A stretch of 64,000 nt of DNA, from NCBI GenBank assembly GCA_003216235.1, contig QCJE01000001.1, positions 16,001 through 80,000 of the forward strand. Reading direction: 5' to 3'. The DNA is from Pelagibacteraceae bacterium AG-404-P07 (GTDB lineage: Bacteria; Pseudomonadota; Alphaproteobacteria; Pelagibacterales; Pelagibacteraceae). The notes below the pieces were generated by a model. It was not told the DNA's origin and made no database searches. It was given only the letters and a program-made list of their open reading frames with translations. Below, in pieces: positions 44,455 through 53,106 of the stretch; positions within the stretch are counted from its first letter, which is position 1; each line of letters opens with the position of its first letter. A program made the translations under genes and the position numbers.

Positions 44455-45591
44455 ATTAAAAATTTTTTTACATTTACTTAGAAAAAAATTCACATTTCTT
44501 TTTGATAAATCGTTATAAATTGGCAATGAAAGCTCTTGATCATAAAATATCATAGAATTTTTAAAATCTTTTTTTTTAAAAGAATATTTTTTTTTATAAT
44601 AAGGTTGAGAATTTACTGGAATGTAATGTACCTGTAGTTTTATATTAAATTTTAAAAATTTTTTTATGACAAAATCTCTACTTTCTTTTATTTTTTTAAA
44701 ATTGATAAGTAAAGGATATAGATGATACGAATTAAAATTATGAGCAATATTTTTAGGAATTTTAAAAATATCATATTTTGAAAAAAAATTATCATAAACT
44801 TTTGCTATTTTTCTCCTTTTAGAAATAAATTTATCAAGTCTTTTAAGCTGACTTATTCCAAGTGCACAATTAATATCTGGAAGTCTAAAATTATAACCCA
44901 ATTCATTCATTTTATAGCTCCAGTATTTATTATTTTTTCTCTCAATTCCATGTGATCTCAATATTTTTATTCTCTGATGAAGATTTTTATCATTTGATAG
45001 AATGGCTCCACCCTCTCCAGTAGTAATAGCTTTTGCTGGGTGAAAACTTAAAGTTGTTATATCTGCATACTTACAAGCATATCCAGAATTATTATTTATT
45101 CTTGAACCTATTGCATGACAATTGTCATTAATTAATTTTATACCGTATTTTCTCTTTAATCTTAAAAATTTTTTCCAATTTGCTGGCTGACCACCATAAT
45201 CAGTAACTATAGCTGATTTAATTTTTTTATATTTATCTTTTTTTAGTTTTTCCTCAAGTTTATCTGCATCCATGCAGTAATCATTCATATCTATATCTAT
45301 AAAAAGTGGCCTGGCTCCTAAATGTTCAATAGCATTCACAGAAGATAGAAATGTTATTGGTGGTACTGCAATATGATCACCTTTTTTCCAATTTAAAACT
45401 TTACCGGCTAAAATTAGTGCTGATGATCCATTATTGACTACTGTTGCATTCTTACATTTAAATTTTCTTTTCAGCTTAGCTTCAAAAATATTTACTAACG
45501 GTCCTTGAGTAATAAATTCATTTTTTAAAGATTTAACAACTTCATTTATATCAGAATAAGAAATACTCTGTTTTGTGTAGGAAATTAACAT
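44443..45591 (-). CDS. pseC: PseC: UDP-4-amino-4,6-dideoxy-N-acetyl-beta-L-altrosamine transaminase
   Basis: 382 residues from the preferred ATG (complement of 45589-45591), which starts MLISYTKQSIS one base after the pseB stop; an in-frame ATG 54 bases upstream would overlap pseB by 53 bases. DegT-family motifs: FITQGPLV, VNNGSSALILA, VPPITFLSSVNAIEHLG, LINDNCHAIGS and LSFHPAKAITTGEGG with the PLP Lys. Together with PseB next door it makes the 4-amino intermediate of pseudaminic acid. Confidence 0.88.
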   Translation of the reverse strand: MLISYTKQSISYSDINEVVKSLKNEFITQGPLVNIFEAKLKRKFKCKNATVVNNGSSALILAGKVLNWKKGDHIAVPPITFLSSVNAIEHLGARPLFIDIDMNDYCMDADKLEEKLKKDKYKKIKSAIVTDYGGQPANWKKFLRLKRKYGIKLINDNCHAIGSRINNNSGYACKYADITTLSFHPAKAITTGEGGAILSNDKNLHQRIKILRSHGIERKNNKYWSYKMNELGYNFRLPDINCALGISQLKRLDKFISKRRKIAKVYDNFFSKYDIFKIPKNIAHNFNSYHLYPLLINFKKIKESRDFVIKKFLKFNIKLQVHYIPVNSQPYYKKKYSFKKKDFKNSMIFYDQELSLPIYNDLSKRNVNFFLSKCKKIFNLKI

Positions 45592-45592
45592 T

Positions 45593-46579
45593 TTATTTTT
45601 CAAAATCGGAAATATTTTTAAAGATAAGTTTTTTAATTTCGTCAACTTTTAAAAAATTTTTATTATTAAAGCTATTATAGGAATTTAGGGAAATGATTCT
45701 TTTATTCTTTTTTAATTTAATGTTTTTTAAAGGATAAAGAATAAATGACTCTTTATTTTCTTTTGAATAATAAAATTCAGAACTATTAACCAATTCTTCG
45801 TGAATCTTTTCGCCTTTTCTAATTCCTATAATATTAATTTTCCTATTCTTATTTATCGCATTTGTTATGTCTAAAATCTTATAAGATGGGCATTTTGGTA
45901 TAAATATTTCTTGACCTGTCATTTTTTGAATACAATTATCTACAAACTTAACTGCCTGGTCCAATGTAATATTAAATCTTGTCATATTCTTATCTGTTAC
46001 AGTAAAATTTTTATTTTGTTGGTTTTGTCTTAATAAAATTGGAATTACCGAGCCTCTACTTCCCATCACGTTTCCATATCTAACTACACTAAATTTACAT
46101 CTCGACTTACCTTTAAATAAATTTGCAGAAATAAAAAGTTTTTCAGCAGTTAGTTTTGTTGAACCATATAAGTTCAGTGGAGACACAGCTTTATCTGTAC
46201 TTACTAAAATTGTTTTATTGATATTTTTGTTTATACAAACTTCAATTATATTTTGAGTACCTACGATGTTAGTTTGAACCGTTTCAAATGGGTTATACTC
46301 TGTTGTTGGGACTTGTTTTAATGCCGCGGAATGTATTACTACATCAATATCCTCATTAATTGCCCATTGTAATCTATTTTTATCTCTAACATCTCCAATA
46401 TAAAATCTAAAAATACTCAAATTTGATTTAACAAAAGAAGATTCTTTCATTAGTTGTTGTTTAAATTCGTCTCTACTAAAAACTATAATTTTCTTTGCTA
46501 ATTTTTTTTTGATTAATAAACTAATAAATTTCTTTGCAAATGAACCTGTCCCCCCAGTAATAAAATAATTTTTTTTCAT
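45593..46579 (-). CDS. pseB: PseB: UDP-GlcNAc 4,6-dehydratase (inverting)
   Basis: 328 residues. YFITGGTGSFAKKF, VFSRDEFKQQLM, IGDVRDKNRL, HSAALKQVP, VSTDKAVSPLNLYGSTK and RYGNVMGSRGSVIPI are the PseB/FlaA1 signature. It converts UDP-GlcNAc to the 4-keto-6-deoxy-L-arabino intermediate, the first step to pseudaminic acid. Located between the ABC transporter gene and pseC, with 1-8 base gaps. Confidence 0.92.
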   Translation of the reverse strand: MKKNYFITGGTGSFAKKFISLLIKKKLAKKIIVFSRDEFKQQLMKESSFVKSNLSIFRFYIGDVRDKNRLQWAINEDIDVVIHSAALKQVPTTEYNPFETVQTNIVGTQNIIEVCINKNINKTILVSTDKAVSPLNLYGSTKLTAEKLFISANLFKGKSRCKFSVVRYGNVMGSRGSVIPILLRQNQQNKNFTVTDKNMTRFNITLDQAVKFVDNCIQKMTGQEIFIPKCPSYKILDITNAINKNRKINIIGIRKGEKIHEELVNSSEFYYSKENKESFILYPLKNIKLKKNKRIISLNSYNSFNNKNFLKVDEIKKLIFKNISDFEK

Positions 46580-46587
46580 ATCAAAAT

Positions 46588-48297
46588 TTAATTTAATTCC
46601 AAAATTTTTTTATCTTTAATTTTATATTTTTTATCACATAATAAAAAATCTTTTTCATCATGAGATATGATTATAATTGTTTTATTCTTTTTTAGTTTAT
46701 TTATCAAATTAAGAATTTGGTTATAATTTTTACTATCAAGACTATTAAATGATTCATCAAAAATAATTATTGATGAATTATTATATAATGCTCTTGCAAT
46801 ACCGATTCTTTGCGCTTGCCCACCTGATATTCTTGCTCCAAGTTCACCAAGAGACTCTTCTTTTTTTTTTGTAAATTCCTGAATATTTAAATTGCTCAAT
46901 ATTTCATCTATTAATTTATGATTTATTTTACTTTGATCATTTTCCAATGCAATATTCTCAAAAATATTTGAGTCAAAAATATAAATAGATTGCTGAATAT
47001 AACTTATCTGATTTTTCCAATTATTTTCTTCATGAATGTCTTGCTCTTCTCCATCTAAATATATAGTTCCATTATCTATTTTTAATAAACCACAAATAAT
47101 ATCAACTAAAGTACTTTTTCCACAGCCACTTTCCCCTTGAATTCCAATGCACGAATTTTTTTTTATTAATAAATTTAAATTTTCAAAAATTTTTTGATCA
47201 TTATAATTAAAATTAACATCTCTTAATTCTAAAGAATCATTAAACACTAAATCTTTTTTTTGTAATTGTATTTGATTTTTTTTATCTAATTCAACTTCTT
47301 TTAAGACAGGTACTAAATAATCTGCTGCTGTATTAGAAAAATTCATCCTCTGGTATGATCTAATTAAAGATATCACATTTGGCATAATCCTAAAAGAGGA
47401 AGCAACAAAAATTCCAATTGTTGCCAAATGTTGTTGTGAATTATCTTGATTAAGTAACACCACAATCAAGAATAAAAATACCACCATTACTTCAAGTATT
47501 AGTCTTGGAATATTTGAAATTAAACTTCTTGTAACATTTAAGTTAGCCATTCGATTTAATCTTTTTTTTAGATCTTTTCTAAAGAAATTTTTTTTCTGAT
47601 AAACGGTAAGTTCTCTTATTCCTTCAAATATTTGTTTTACATTATCAATCATTTTGTAATTCATTGATCTTCTTTGACTTCCAAAAAAAATTATTTTTTC
47701 TCTAAAGATTAATGCAAATATGAAATAAAATAATATCGAAAATAATATAAGATAAACTGTATATTCAAAATTTACATTAAATAAAAATATAGAAAAAAAT
47801 AAAATTGTTATTAAGTTCAATAATATTGTCAAAATTGGTTGAACAAAATTTGTATTAAGTTGTTTAGCTTCCATGAGTATTTCTCTTACAAAAAAAGAAG
47901 AGTCTTTATTTGATAGCCAATCATATCTTTTTGATAGAAAACTTTCTAAAATTTGCTCCTGATGGAAAATAGTTAAATATGAAAAATAATATGAAGAAAT
48001 TTTCATATAGTAAAACATAAATAAGTTTTTTATTGAAAATAAAAGAAATGTAAGAATTAGAAAAAAAATTAGCTCATTTTCTATACCAAAAAAAGTATAA
48101 AGATGATCCATCTTATCACTTAAAAAAAAATTAGTTTCACCCATTATTAGCTGATTGAAAATTGGAAATAATGAGCCTATTGATAATACATCAACAATAG
48201 CGGCTATAATCATTAATGCACAAACATAAAATAATCTCTTTCTTTGAAAGTTAGTGACAATTATAAATTTTTTTATAGTTTCAGTTAAATTCATCAT
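46588..48297 (-). CDS. ABC exporter-type flippase (PglK/MsbA-like)
   Basis: 569 residues: an N-terminal membrane domain with about six helices (about 1-310) fused to an ATPase domain with Walker A GESGCGKST, Q-loop SYIQQSIY, signature RISGGQAQRIG, Walker B SSIIIFDES and switch His in IIISHDEKD. As the only flippase candidate in the window it may move the undecaprenyl-linked glycan across the inner membrane before the O-antigen ligase-type protein at 16020. No Wzx-type flippase was seen. It overlaps the next gene by 4 bases. Confidence 0.9.
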   Translation of the reverse strand: MMNLTETIKKFIIVTNFQRKRLFYVCALMIIAAIVDVLSIGSLFPIFNQLIMGETNFFLSDKMDHLYTFFGIENELIFFLILTFLLFSIKNLFMFYYMKISSYYFSYLTIFHQEQILESFLSKRYDWLSNKDSSFFVREILMEAKQLNTNFVQPILTILLNLITILFFSIFLFNVNFEYTVYLILFSILFYFIFALIFREKIIFFGSQRRSMNYKMIDNVKQIFEGIRELTVYQKKNFFRKDLKKRLNRMANLNVTRSLISNIPRLILEVMVVFLFLIVVLLNQDNSQQHLATIGIFVASSFRIMPNVISLIRSYQRMNFSNTAADYLVPVLKEVELDKKNQIQLQKKDLVFNDSLELRDVNFNYNDQKIFENLNLLIKKNSCIGIQGESGCGKSTLVDIICGLLKIDNGTIYLDGEEQDIHEENNWKNQISYIQQSIYIFDSNIFENIALENDQSKINHKLIDEILSNLNIQEFTKKKEESLGELGARISGGQAQRIGIARALYNNSSIIIFDESFNSLDSKNYNQILNLINKLKKNKTIIIISHDEKDFLLCDKKYKIKDKKILELN

Positions 48298-49484
48298 GTT
48301 TTTAATTCCTCAAACAATCTTAATATCTTTTTTTTTGAATAACTTCGTTTCAAAAAATATTTTTTAAAATTTTTTTGTTGATTCAACCATAGTCTTGAAT
48401 TTGTCCTATATAAGGCTAAATTTATTTTTTCTTTAAAATCCTCTATTGAATTAGTTCTTTTAATTAATCCAAGTTCTTCATTATAATTTAATACCTTGAT
48501 ATTCTCTTTGTCTATTGGAAAGCTTATTACCGGAGATTTATAAACTAATCCATATATTGCAGAAGATGTTACTAAATTACAAATTAATAAATTAATATCT
48601 TTACACAAGTTTATTATTAATTTTTTACTTTCAATAAAATTTTTATATTTATTTTTATATTTATTTATCAGCGTATCTAATTTCTTTGAATAAACAAATG
48701 GGTGCGTTTTGACAATTATTTTTATATTTTTTAATTTAATAAAATAATCAAAAATCTCTTCTGCATGATTAATAAAATATTTATAACCCGGTTGAGCTGG
48801 CTGACCAATCGCTAGCAGAATTGTTTTTTTTTTTGATTTTTGAGTTTTATTTTTTTTTCTAATTTCATTAAACTGAGGAACTCCAATAGATTTTATTTTT
48901 TTTTTATCTATAAAATTTTTCCAATAATTTTTTTCTTTATCTGAAATTGTTAACAATAAGTCTCCATATAATTTTTTATTTTTATTAATTTTTTTTGTAT
49001 TAGAGATTATTTGTGGTGAACTTGGAAAAAAGATAATTTTTGGTCTATCTTTTAAATAGTAAAAATTTTTAATCCATATTGAAAAATTATTATATTCAGT
49101 GAATAAATACTCAATATCTTTAATTGACCCTATATCTAGTTTATTGATTAATTTAGTTGGATCATGCAAGTCGTAATTAATTTTATTCTTAAAATTATTT
49201 ATAATTCTAAAATTTAATTTTTGTAAAATATGATTAATAATTTTATAAATTGGAAAATGAAATTTTTTTTGAATAAAGAAATTATTGTTTATCTTTTGCC
49301 ATTCCTCAAAAAGTTCAGTTTTAGATTTTAAATTTTCATATGATCTATTATTTAAAAAAATCGTGTTGATTTCAAATTCCAAAGATAAATCTTTTAGAAT
49401 AGTTTGAAAATATTCGAACTCTAAAAATCCTCTTCTAACAATAAGCAAGATTTTTTTTTTCATCTTTTTATTACTTTTTCCCAT
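48294..49484 (-). CDS. Putative GT-B glycosyltransferase of unknown family
   Basis: 396 residues. The N-terminus is MGKSNKKMKKKILLIVRRGF, where either Met1 or Met8 may be the real start. The C-terminal half has TILLAIGQPAQPGY, IIVKTHPFVY and LLICNLVTSSAIYGLVYKSPVISF, a layout reminiscent of polysialyltransferase- or CDP-glycerol-transferase-like GT-B enzymes. It overlaps the MarR-type gene by 14 bases and the ABC transporter by 4. The family is not firmly recognised. Confidence 0.5.
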   Translation of the reverse strand: MGKSNKKMKKKILLIVRRGFLEFEYFQTILKDLSLEFEINTIFLNNRSYENLKSKTELFEEWQKINNNFFIQKKFHFPIYKIINHILQKLNFRIINNFKNKINYDLHDPTKLINKLDIGSIKDIEYLFTEYNNFSIWIKNFYYLKDRPKIIFFPSSPQIISNTKKINKNKKLYGDLLLTISDKEKNYWKNFIDKKKIKSIGVPQFNEIRKKNKTQKSKKKTILLAIGQPAQPGYKYFINHAEEIFDYFIKLKNIKIIVKTHPFVYSKKLDTLINKYKNKYKNFIESKKLIINLCKDINLLICNLVTSSAIYGLVYKSPVISFPIDKENIKVLNYNEELGLIKRTNSIEDFKEKINLALYRTNSRLWLNQQKNFKKYFLKRSYSKKKILRLFEELKT

Positions 49485-49788
49485 TTGATTCTTCCTTTAA
49501 ATCCTTTTTTAATTCTTCATATTCTAAGGCTTTTCTTTGCATAAAATTTAGCGTTAATTTTGTTTTTTCGGATATACCTTTGGGAGTAAGGATATATATA
49601 TAATTTAATTTATTTTTATTTTTTTTGAAGTTTGAGAATTTTATTAAACCTTTGTCCTTTAAACTTTTCAGACAATAATTTAATTTTCCAAGACTAAAGC
49701 CTAATTTTTTAGCTAATTCTCTTTGACTTGTCTTTGGATTGTCATTAATTGATCTTAGAATATCTAGTTTTTTGCTTTCGTTATCCAT
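49471..49788 (-). CDS. MarR-family EPS-associated transcriptional regulator
   Basis: 105 residues. A winged helix: KLDILRSINDNPKTSQRELAKKLGFSLGKLNYCLKSL, split over residues 8-44, then a KGLIK wing region and a C-terminal coiled helix (ALEYEELKKDL). This matches the TIGR04176 EPS-associated MarR-like family found beside exopolysaccharide loci. It heads the leftward block 44.4-49.8 kb and faces a palindrome centred at 49804, a plausible self-operator. It is the only recognisable regulator in the island. Confidence 0.82.
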   Translation of the reverse strand: MDNESKKLDILRSINDNPKTSQRELAKKLGFSLGKLNYCLKSLKDKGLIKFSNFKKNKNKLNYIYILTPKGISEKTKLTLNFMQRKALEYEELKKDLKEESNGKK

Positions 49789-49796
49789 TTTATAGT

Positions 49797-49811
49797 GTTC
49801 AATAATTGAAC
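49797..49811. promoter_or_regulatory. 15-bp palindrome, candidate operator of the MarR-type regulator
   Basis: A perfect inverted repeat of 7 + 1 + 7 bases (GTTCAAT-A-ATTGAAC), the dimeric-site shape that winged-helix regulators bind. It lies 8 bases upstream of the regulator ATG, just past the candidate start site of the overlapping promoter, where binding would block its transcription. It could also affect the divergent gene at 49865. Confidence 0.55.
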
Positions 49812-49819
49812 AGTAGTTG

Positions 49820-49847
49820 AATTTACATCTAAATTTTGATAGGTCAA
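49820..49847 (-). promoter_or_regulatory. Candidate promoter of the MarR-type regulator operon
   Basis: On the minus strand TTGACC (complement of 49842-49847), a 16-base spacer and TAAATT (complement of 49820-49825, four of six matches). Predicted start is about 49812-49814, directly before the palindrome at 49797-49811. This would drive the regulator, the GT-B gene, the ABC flippase, pseB and pseC. Confidence 0.4.
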
Positions 49848-49864
49848 TAATAATATTTTAATTT

Positions 49865-51241
49865 ATGAAATATAAAAATAATCGGAAAAATCCAAAAGTT
49901 TCTATCGTAATAAGAACAAAAAATGAAGAGCAATGGATTGAGCAATGCTTAATAAAGATCAAAAAACAGACTTATAGTAATTTTGAGATAATAATCGTAG
50001 ATAATAAATCTAAAGACTCAACATTAAACAAAATCTCTAAATTTAAAGTTAAACTAATTAAGATTAATAAGTTTTTTCCTGGTGATGCTTTAAACAAAGG
50101 TATTCAAAAGTCCTCTGGTGAAATTATTGTTTGTTTATCCGCCCATTGTATTCCAGAAAATAATGATTGGTTATTAAAGTTAGTCCAAAATTTCAAAGAC
50201 AAAAATGTTGCTGGTGTTTATGGAAGACAGCTACCACTTGCTTATTCATCTGATTTTGACAAACGAGATCTTTATACATTTTTTGGATTAGAAAAGAGAA
50301 TTCAAAGAAAAGATACATTCTTTCATAATGCAAATAGTGCAATTAGAAAAACCCTTTGGAAAAAAATACCTTTTGATAAAAATGTTGAACATATAGAAGA
50401 TCGTATTTGGGCGCACAAAGTAATTAACAAAGGGTATAAATTAATTTATGAACCTGAGGCAGCAGTTTTTCATTGGCATGGAATAAATCAAAATATGGAT
50501 GAAAAAAGGTGTTCTGAAATAGTAAGTATTTTAGAAAATTTAGACAATATTTATAGGCCTAAAGTAAGTACAAATTTAAAAAATATGAATACAATCGCAA
50601 TAGTTCCACAAAGGAATATATCTTTAACTCATAACAATAAAAATTATTTAATTACAAAAACAATACAAGATTTAAAAAAATCAAAATATATTTCAGATGT
50701 TTATATTGCGACAGATAATAAAAATACAAAAAATATTTCTTCAAAAAATGGTGCTAAAGTTCCATTCTTAAGACCAAAAAATCTTTCACAAGACTATATT
50801 GATATTGGAACAATAGCCAAATTTTATTTAAAAAAATTAGAAAAAAATAAAATTTTCGCCGATTATATAGTCTTGGCTACAGAAAACTTTCCTTTTAGGG
50901 ATTATAAAATTTTTGATAAAATGTTAGAACAAATTCATAAAAATAATTCAGATATTGTTTACGCCGTTAAAGAGGAGAAAGGTACAATTTTCAAACAAAT
51001 AGATAAAAAAATTAACAAAGTAAATGATGGGTTGATGCCTAAAAAAATAAGAAATATTAAAAATTTATTTTCAAGGATCGGTTTATCATTTATAGCAAAA
51101 GCAAATTTAATTAGATCTGGAAATTTTAATACAAAAAATATTGGTATTTATAATGTTAAAGACCATTTTAGTTTTTTAGAAGTAAATAAAAATAATATTA
51201 AAAATATAAAAATTAAAAATCTCTTAAACGAAATATTTTAA
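49865..51241 (+). CDS. GT2 glycosyltransferase fused to a cytidylyltransferase-like domain
   Basis: 458 residues in two domains. Residues about 10-235 are GT2: VSIVIRTKNEEQWI, IIIVDNKSKDST and CLSAHCIPENNDW, with FHWHG near the end. From about residue 241 the chain resembles NeuA/PseF-type CMP-sugar synthetases (YISDVYIATDN, GAKVPFLRPKNLSQD), but the N-terminal nucleotide loop reads PQRNISLTHNNKN instead of the usual ARGGSK....KN. It may therefore be non-catalytic and only bind the sugar or nucleotide. It faces the MarR regulator across a 76-base gap. Confidence 0.72.
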   Translation: MKYKNNRKNPKVSIVIRTKNEEQWIEQCLIKIKKQTYSNFEIIIVDNKSKDSTLNKISKFKVKLIKINKFFPGDALNKGIQKSSGEIIVCLSAHCIPENNDWLLKLVQNFKDKNVAGVYGRQLPLAYSSDFDKRDLYTFFGLEKRIQRKDTFFHNANSAIRKTLWKKIPFDKNVEHIEDRIWAHKVINKGYKLIYEPEAAVFHWHGINQNMDEKRCSEIVSILENLDNIYRPKVSTNLKNMNTIAIVPQRNISLTHNNKNYLITKTIQDLKKSKYISDVYIATDNKNTKNISSKNGAKVPFLRPKNLSQDYIDIGTIAKFYLKKLEKNKIFADYIVLATENFPFRDYKIFDKMLEQIHKNNSDIVYAVKEEKGTIFKQIDKKINKVNDGLMPKKIRNIKNLFSRIGLSFIAKANLIRSGNFNTKNIGIYNVKDHFSFLEVNKNNIKNIKIKNLLNEIF

Positions 51242-51942
51242 ATTATTTTTTTTAATCTCATTTTATATAATGTATCAACAATCTTAAGATCTTTTTTATC
51301 ATGGATTTCAAAACTAGTTAAAATATCATCATTTTCAATAATCTTTATATTATCTCCTATTCTATTACCTTTTCTCCATAAATATGATCTGGATACACAA
51401 GTTAGAGCAGTATCTTCTCTAATTATTTTTTGCCTAACTTGCCTTGAAGAATATTTTTTCATCCATGGTTTCAATCTAATCCATTTATTTTTCTTTTTTT
51501 CCCAAAAATTTTTATGAGTTACATGTCCTGAAAAAACACTTTCAACTTTCTTTTCTCTTTTTAAAATATCTAACCCTTTTTTTATCCAATTGATATTTCT
51601 AAAAATATCAGTAGCACCCAAAAAAACACAAAATTCAAATTTTTGTCCCGTCAATTTTTCATATCTTAATAAAGTATATTTTAAACCATCTTCTGTAGTA
51701 GACAAATCACCTGCTAGTTTCTTCGGTCTCATAAATGGAATTTCAGCACCATAAGATTTTGCAACCTTAGCAATCTGTTTATCATCAGTGGAAACTATAA
51801 TATGATCTATAACACCAGATTGAATTGCATCAGTTATTGGATAATATATAAGTGGTTTTCCATTAATTTTTCTAAGATTTTTTTTTTTTAATCCTTTAGA
51901 TCCACCTCTAGCTAAAATAATACATATAGTTTTATTTTTCAT
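51238..51942 (-). CDS. CMP-nonulosonate synthetase-like cytidylyltransferase (NeuA family)
   Basis: 234 residues. Intact nucleotide loop ILARGGSKGLKKKN, then IIVSTDDKQIA, GAEIPFMRPKKLAGD and FLGATDIFRN. It activates an acidic nonulosonic (or related) sugar with CTP. It converges with the fused GT2 gene (4-base overlap). A second member, more like PseF, is at 59740, so this one may activate a different sugar. Confidence 0.82.
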   Translation of the reverse strand: MKNKTICIILARGGSKGLKKKNLRKINGKPLIYYPITDAIQSGVIDHIIVSTDDKQIAKVAKSYGAEIPFMRPKKLAGDLSTTEDGLKYTLLRYEKLTGQKFEFCVFLGATDIFRNINWIKKGLDILKREKKVESVFSGHVTHKNFWEKKKNKWIRLKPWMKKYSSRQVRQKIIREDTALTCVSRSYLWRKGNRIGDNIKIIENDDILTSFEIHDKKDLKIVDTLYKMRLKKII

Positions 51943-52080
51943 AATTAAATTTATATTTTTTTGATAATATCAAACCTTTAATTAATTAATAACTTTATAT
52001 AAGGATTCATAAAAATATCTATTTTTCTATTTAAATATATACTTAATTTATTTAAAGTAAGATAATTGATAATAAACTAA

Positions 52081-53100
52081 ATGAACGAATATTTTAAAGA
52101 ATACTATTGTCCTTCATGCAACGAAAAAACAGATACAAAAAAATTAAAGTTTGAATATAAAACCAATAGATACATAAAATATTTAAATAATCGGTTTAAT
52201 TTAAACGATAAATTAATAATTGAGAATACTGAACTTTCACAATGTTTAAATTGTGATCTAATTTTTTTTAATAAATGGTTAAAGGAATATTATATTAAAA
52301 TTTTATATTCAGAGACTAGACATCATAGTGGTTGGAGTCGTTTTTTTATGATTTTAAGTAAAAATCAAAAATTTTTGAATAATAGATTGATGATACTTAA
52401 ATTTATGCATAATAGATTTAATAATATTTATAGCTATGCTGAATTTGGTTGCCCCTTTATGGGATTTTTATTAATTTTCAGTCTAATTAAAAATAAAGAA
52501 AAAAGTTTAGTTTATAATATTAGTAATGTTTTTTTAAAAAAAAATATTGATGACACAAGGTATTATAAAAAGTTATCAATTTTTTATAACCTTATTGGAT
52601 ACTTAAATATAATTATATTAAAAACCTATAATTTTTTTAATAATTTAAAAAATAAATCTTTATTCAAAAATTTTGATTCGAAAATTAACCCTCAAAAATT
52701 ATATTTTATAAAAAATACAACTGAACGAAATTGGAACCTCGGTTGTAATATTATGAACATTAATTGTAAAAATTTAATAAATATGGAAAATAGTATCAAT
52801 TTTGTTGAACTTAAGGATTTAAGTGAAAAAATTGATTTAGTCTACTTAGATAATTCAATAGATCATACAGAGAATATTTCTAAAGTTTTAAATAAAATAC
52901 TCAATAATTCTAATAATATTTTAATTCAAGCACATGGAATTAATGATGGTGTGCAACATTCTTTTTTTTTAACATTAAATTATCTTAAAAAAATTTCAAT
53001 TAAATTGAATTTTAAGGTTACAGTACTAAATAAAGATTTGATAAAAATTGACAACGATCCTAATCTTGAAGAAAAATTTTACCTCCTTGAAAAAAATTAA
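52081..53100 (+). CDS. Zinc-ribbon protein with degenerate methyltransferase-like layout, function unknown
   Basis: 339 residues. Two Cys pairs near the N-terminus (CPSC at about residues 10-13 and CLNC at about 56-59) suggest a zinc ribbon. Later segments (YSYAEFGCPFMGFLLIF and KIDLVYLDNSIDHTENI) are positioned like motif I and the acidic loop of class I methyltransferases with an N-terminal zinc domain, but the glycine-rich motif is degraded. Very rich in Asn, Lys and Ile. It stands alone on the plus strand and converges with the P-loop gene. I do not recognise the family. Confidence 0.4.
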   Translation: MNEYFKEYYCPSCNEKTDTKKLKFEYKTNRYIKYLNNRFNLNDKLIIENTELSQCLNCDLIFFNKWLKEYYIKILYSETRHHSGWSRFFMILSKNQKFLNNRLMILKFMHNRFNNIYSYAEFGCPFMGFLLIFSLIKNKEKSLVYNISNVFLKKNIDDTRYYKKLSIFYNLIGYLNIIILKTYNFFNNLKNKSLFKNFDSKINPQKLYFIKNTTERNWNLGCNIMNINCKNLINMENSINFVELKDLSEKIDLVYLDNSIDHTENISKVLNKILNNSNNILIQAHGINDGVQHSFFLTLNYLKKISIKLNFKVTVLNKDLIKIDNDPNLEEKFYLLEKN

Positions 53101-53106
53101 AATAAG

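Noticed and set aside
45592-45645. Upstream ATG of pseC (adds 18 residues)
   Set aside because: It would overlap pseB by 53 bases; the internal ATG one base after the pseB stop gives the family-typical N-terminus.
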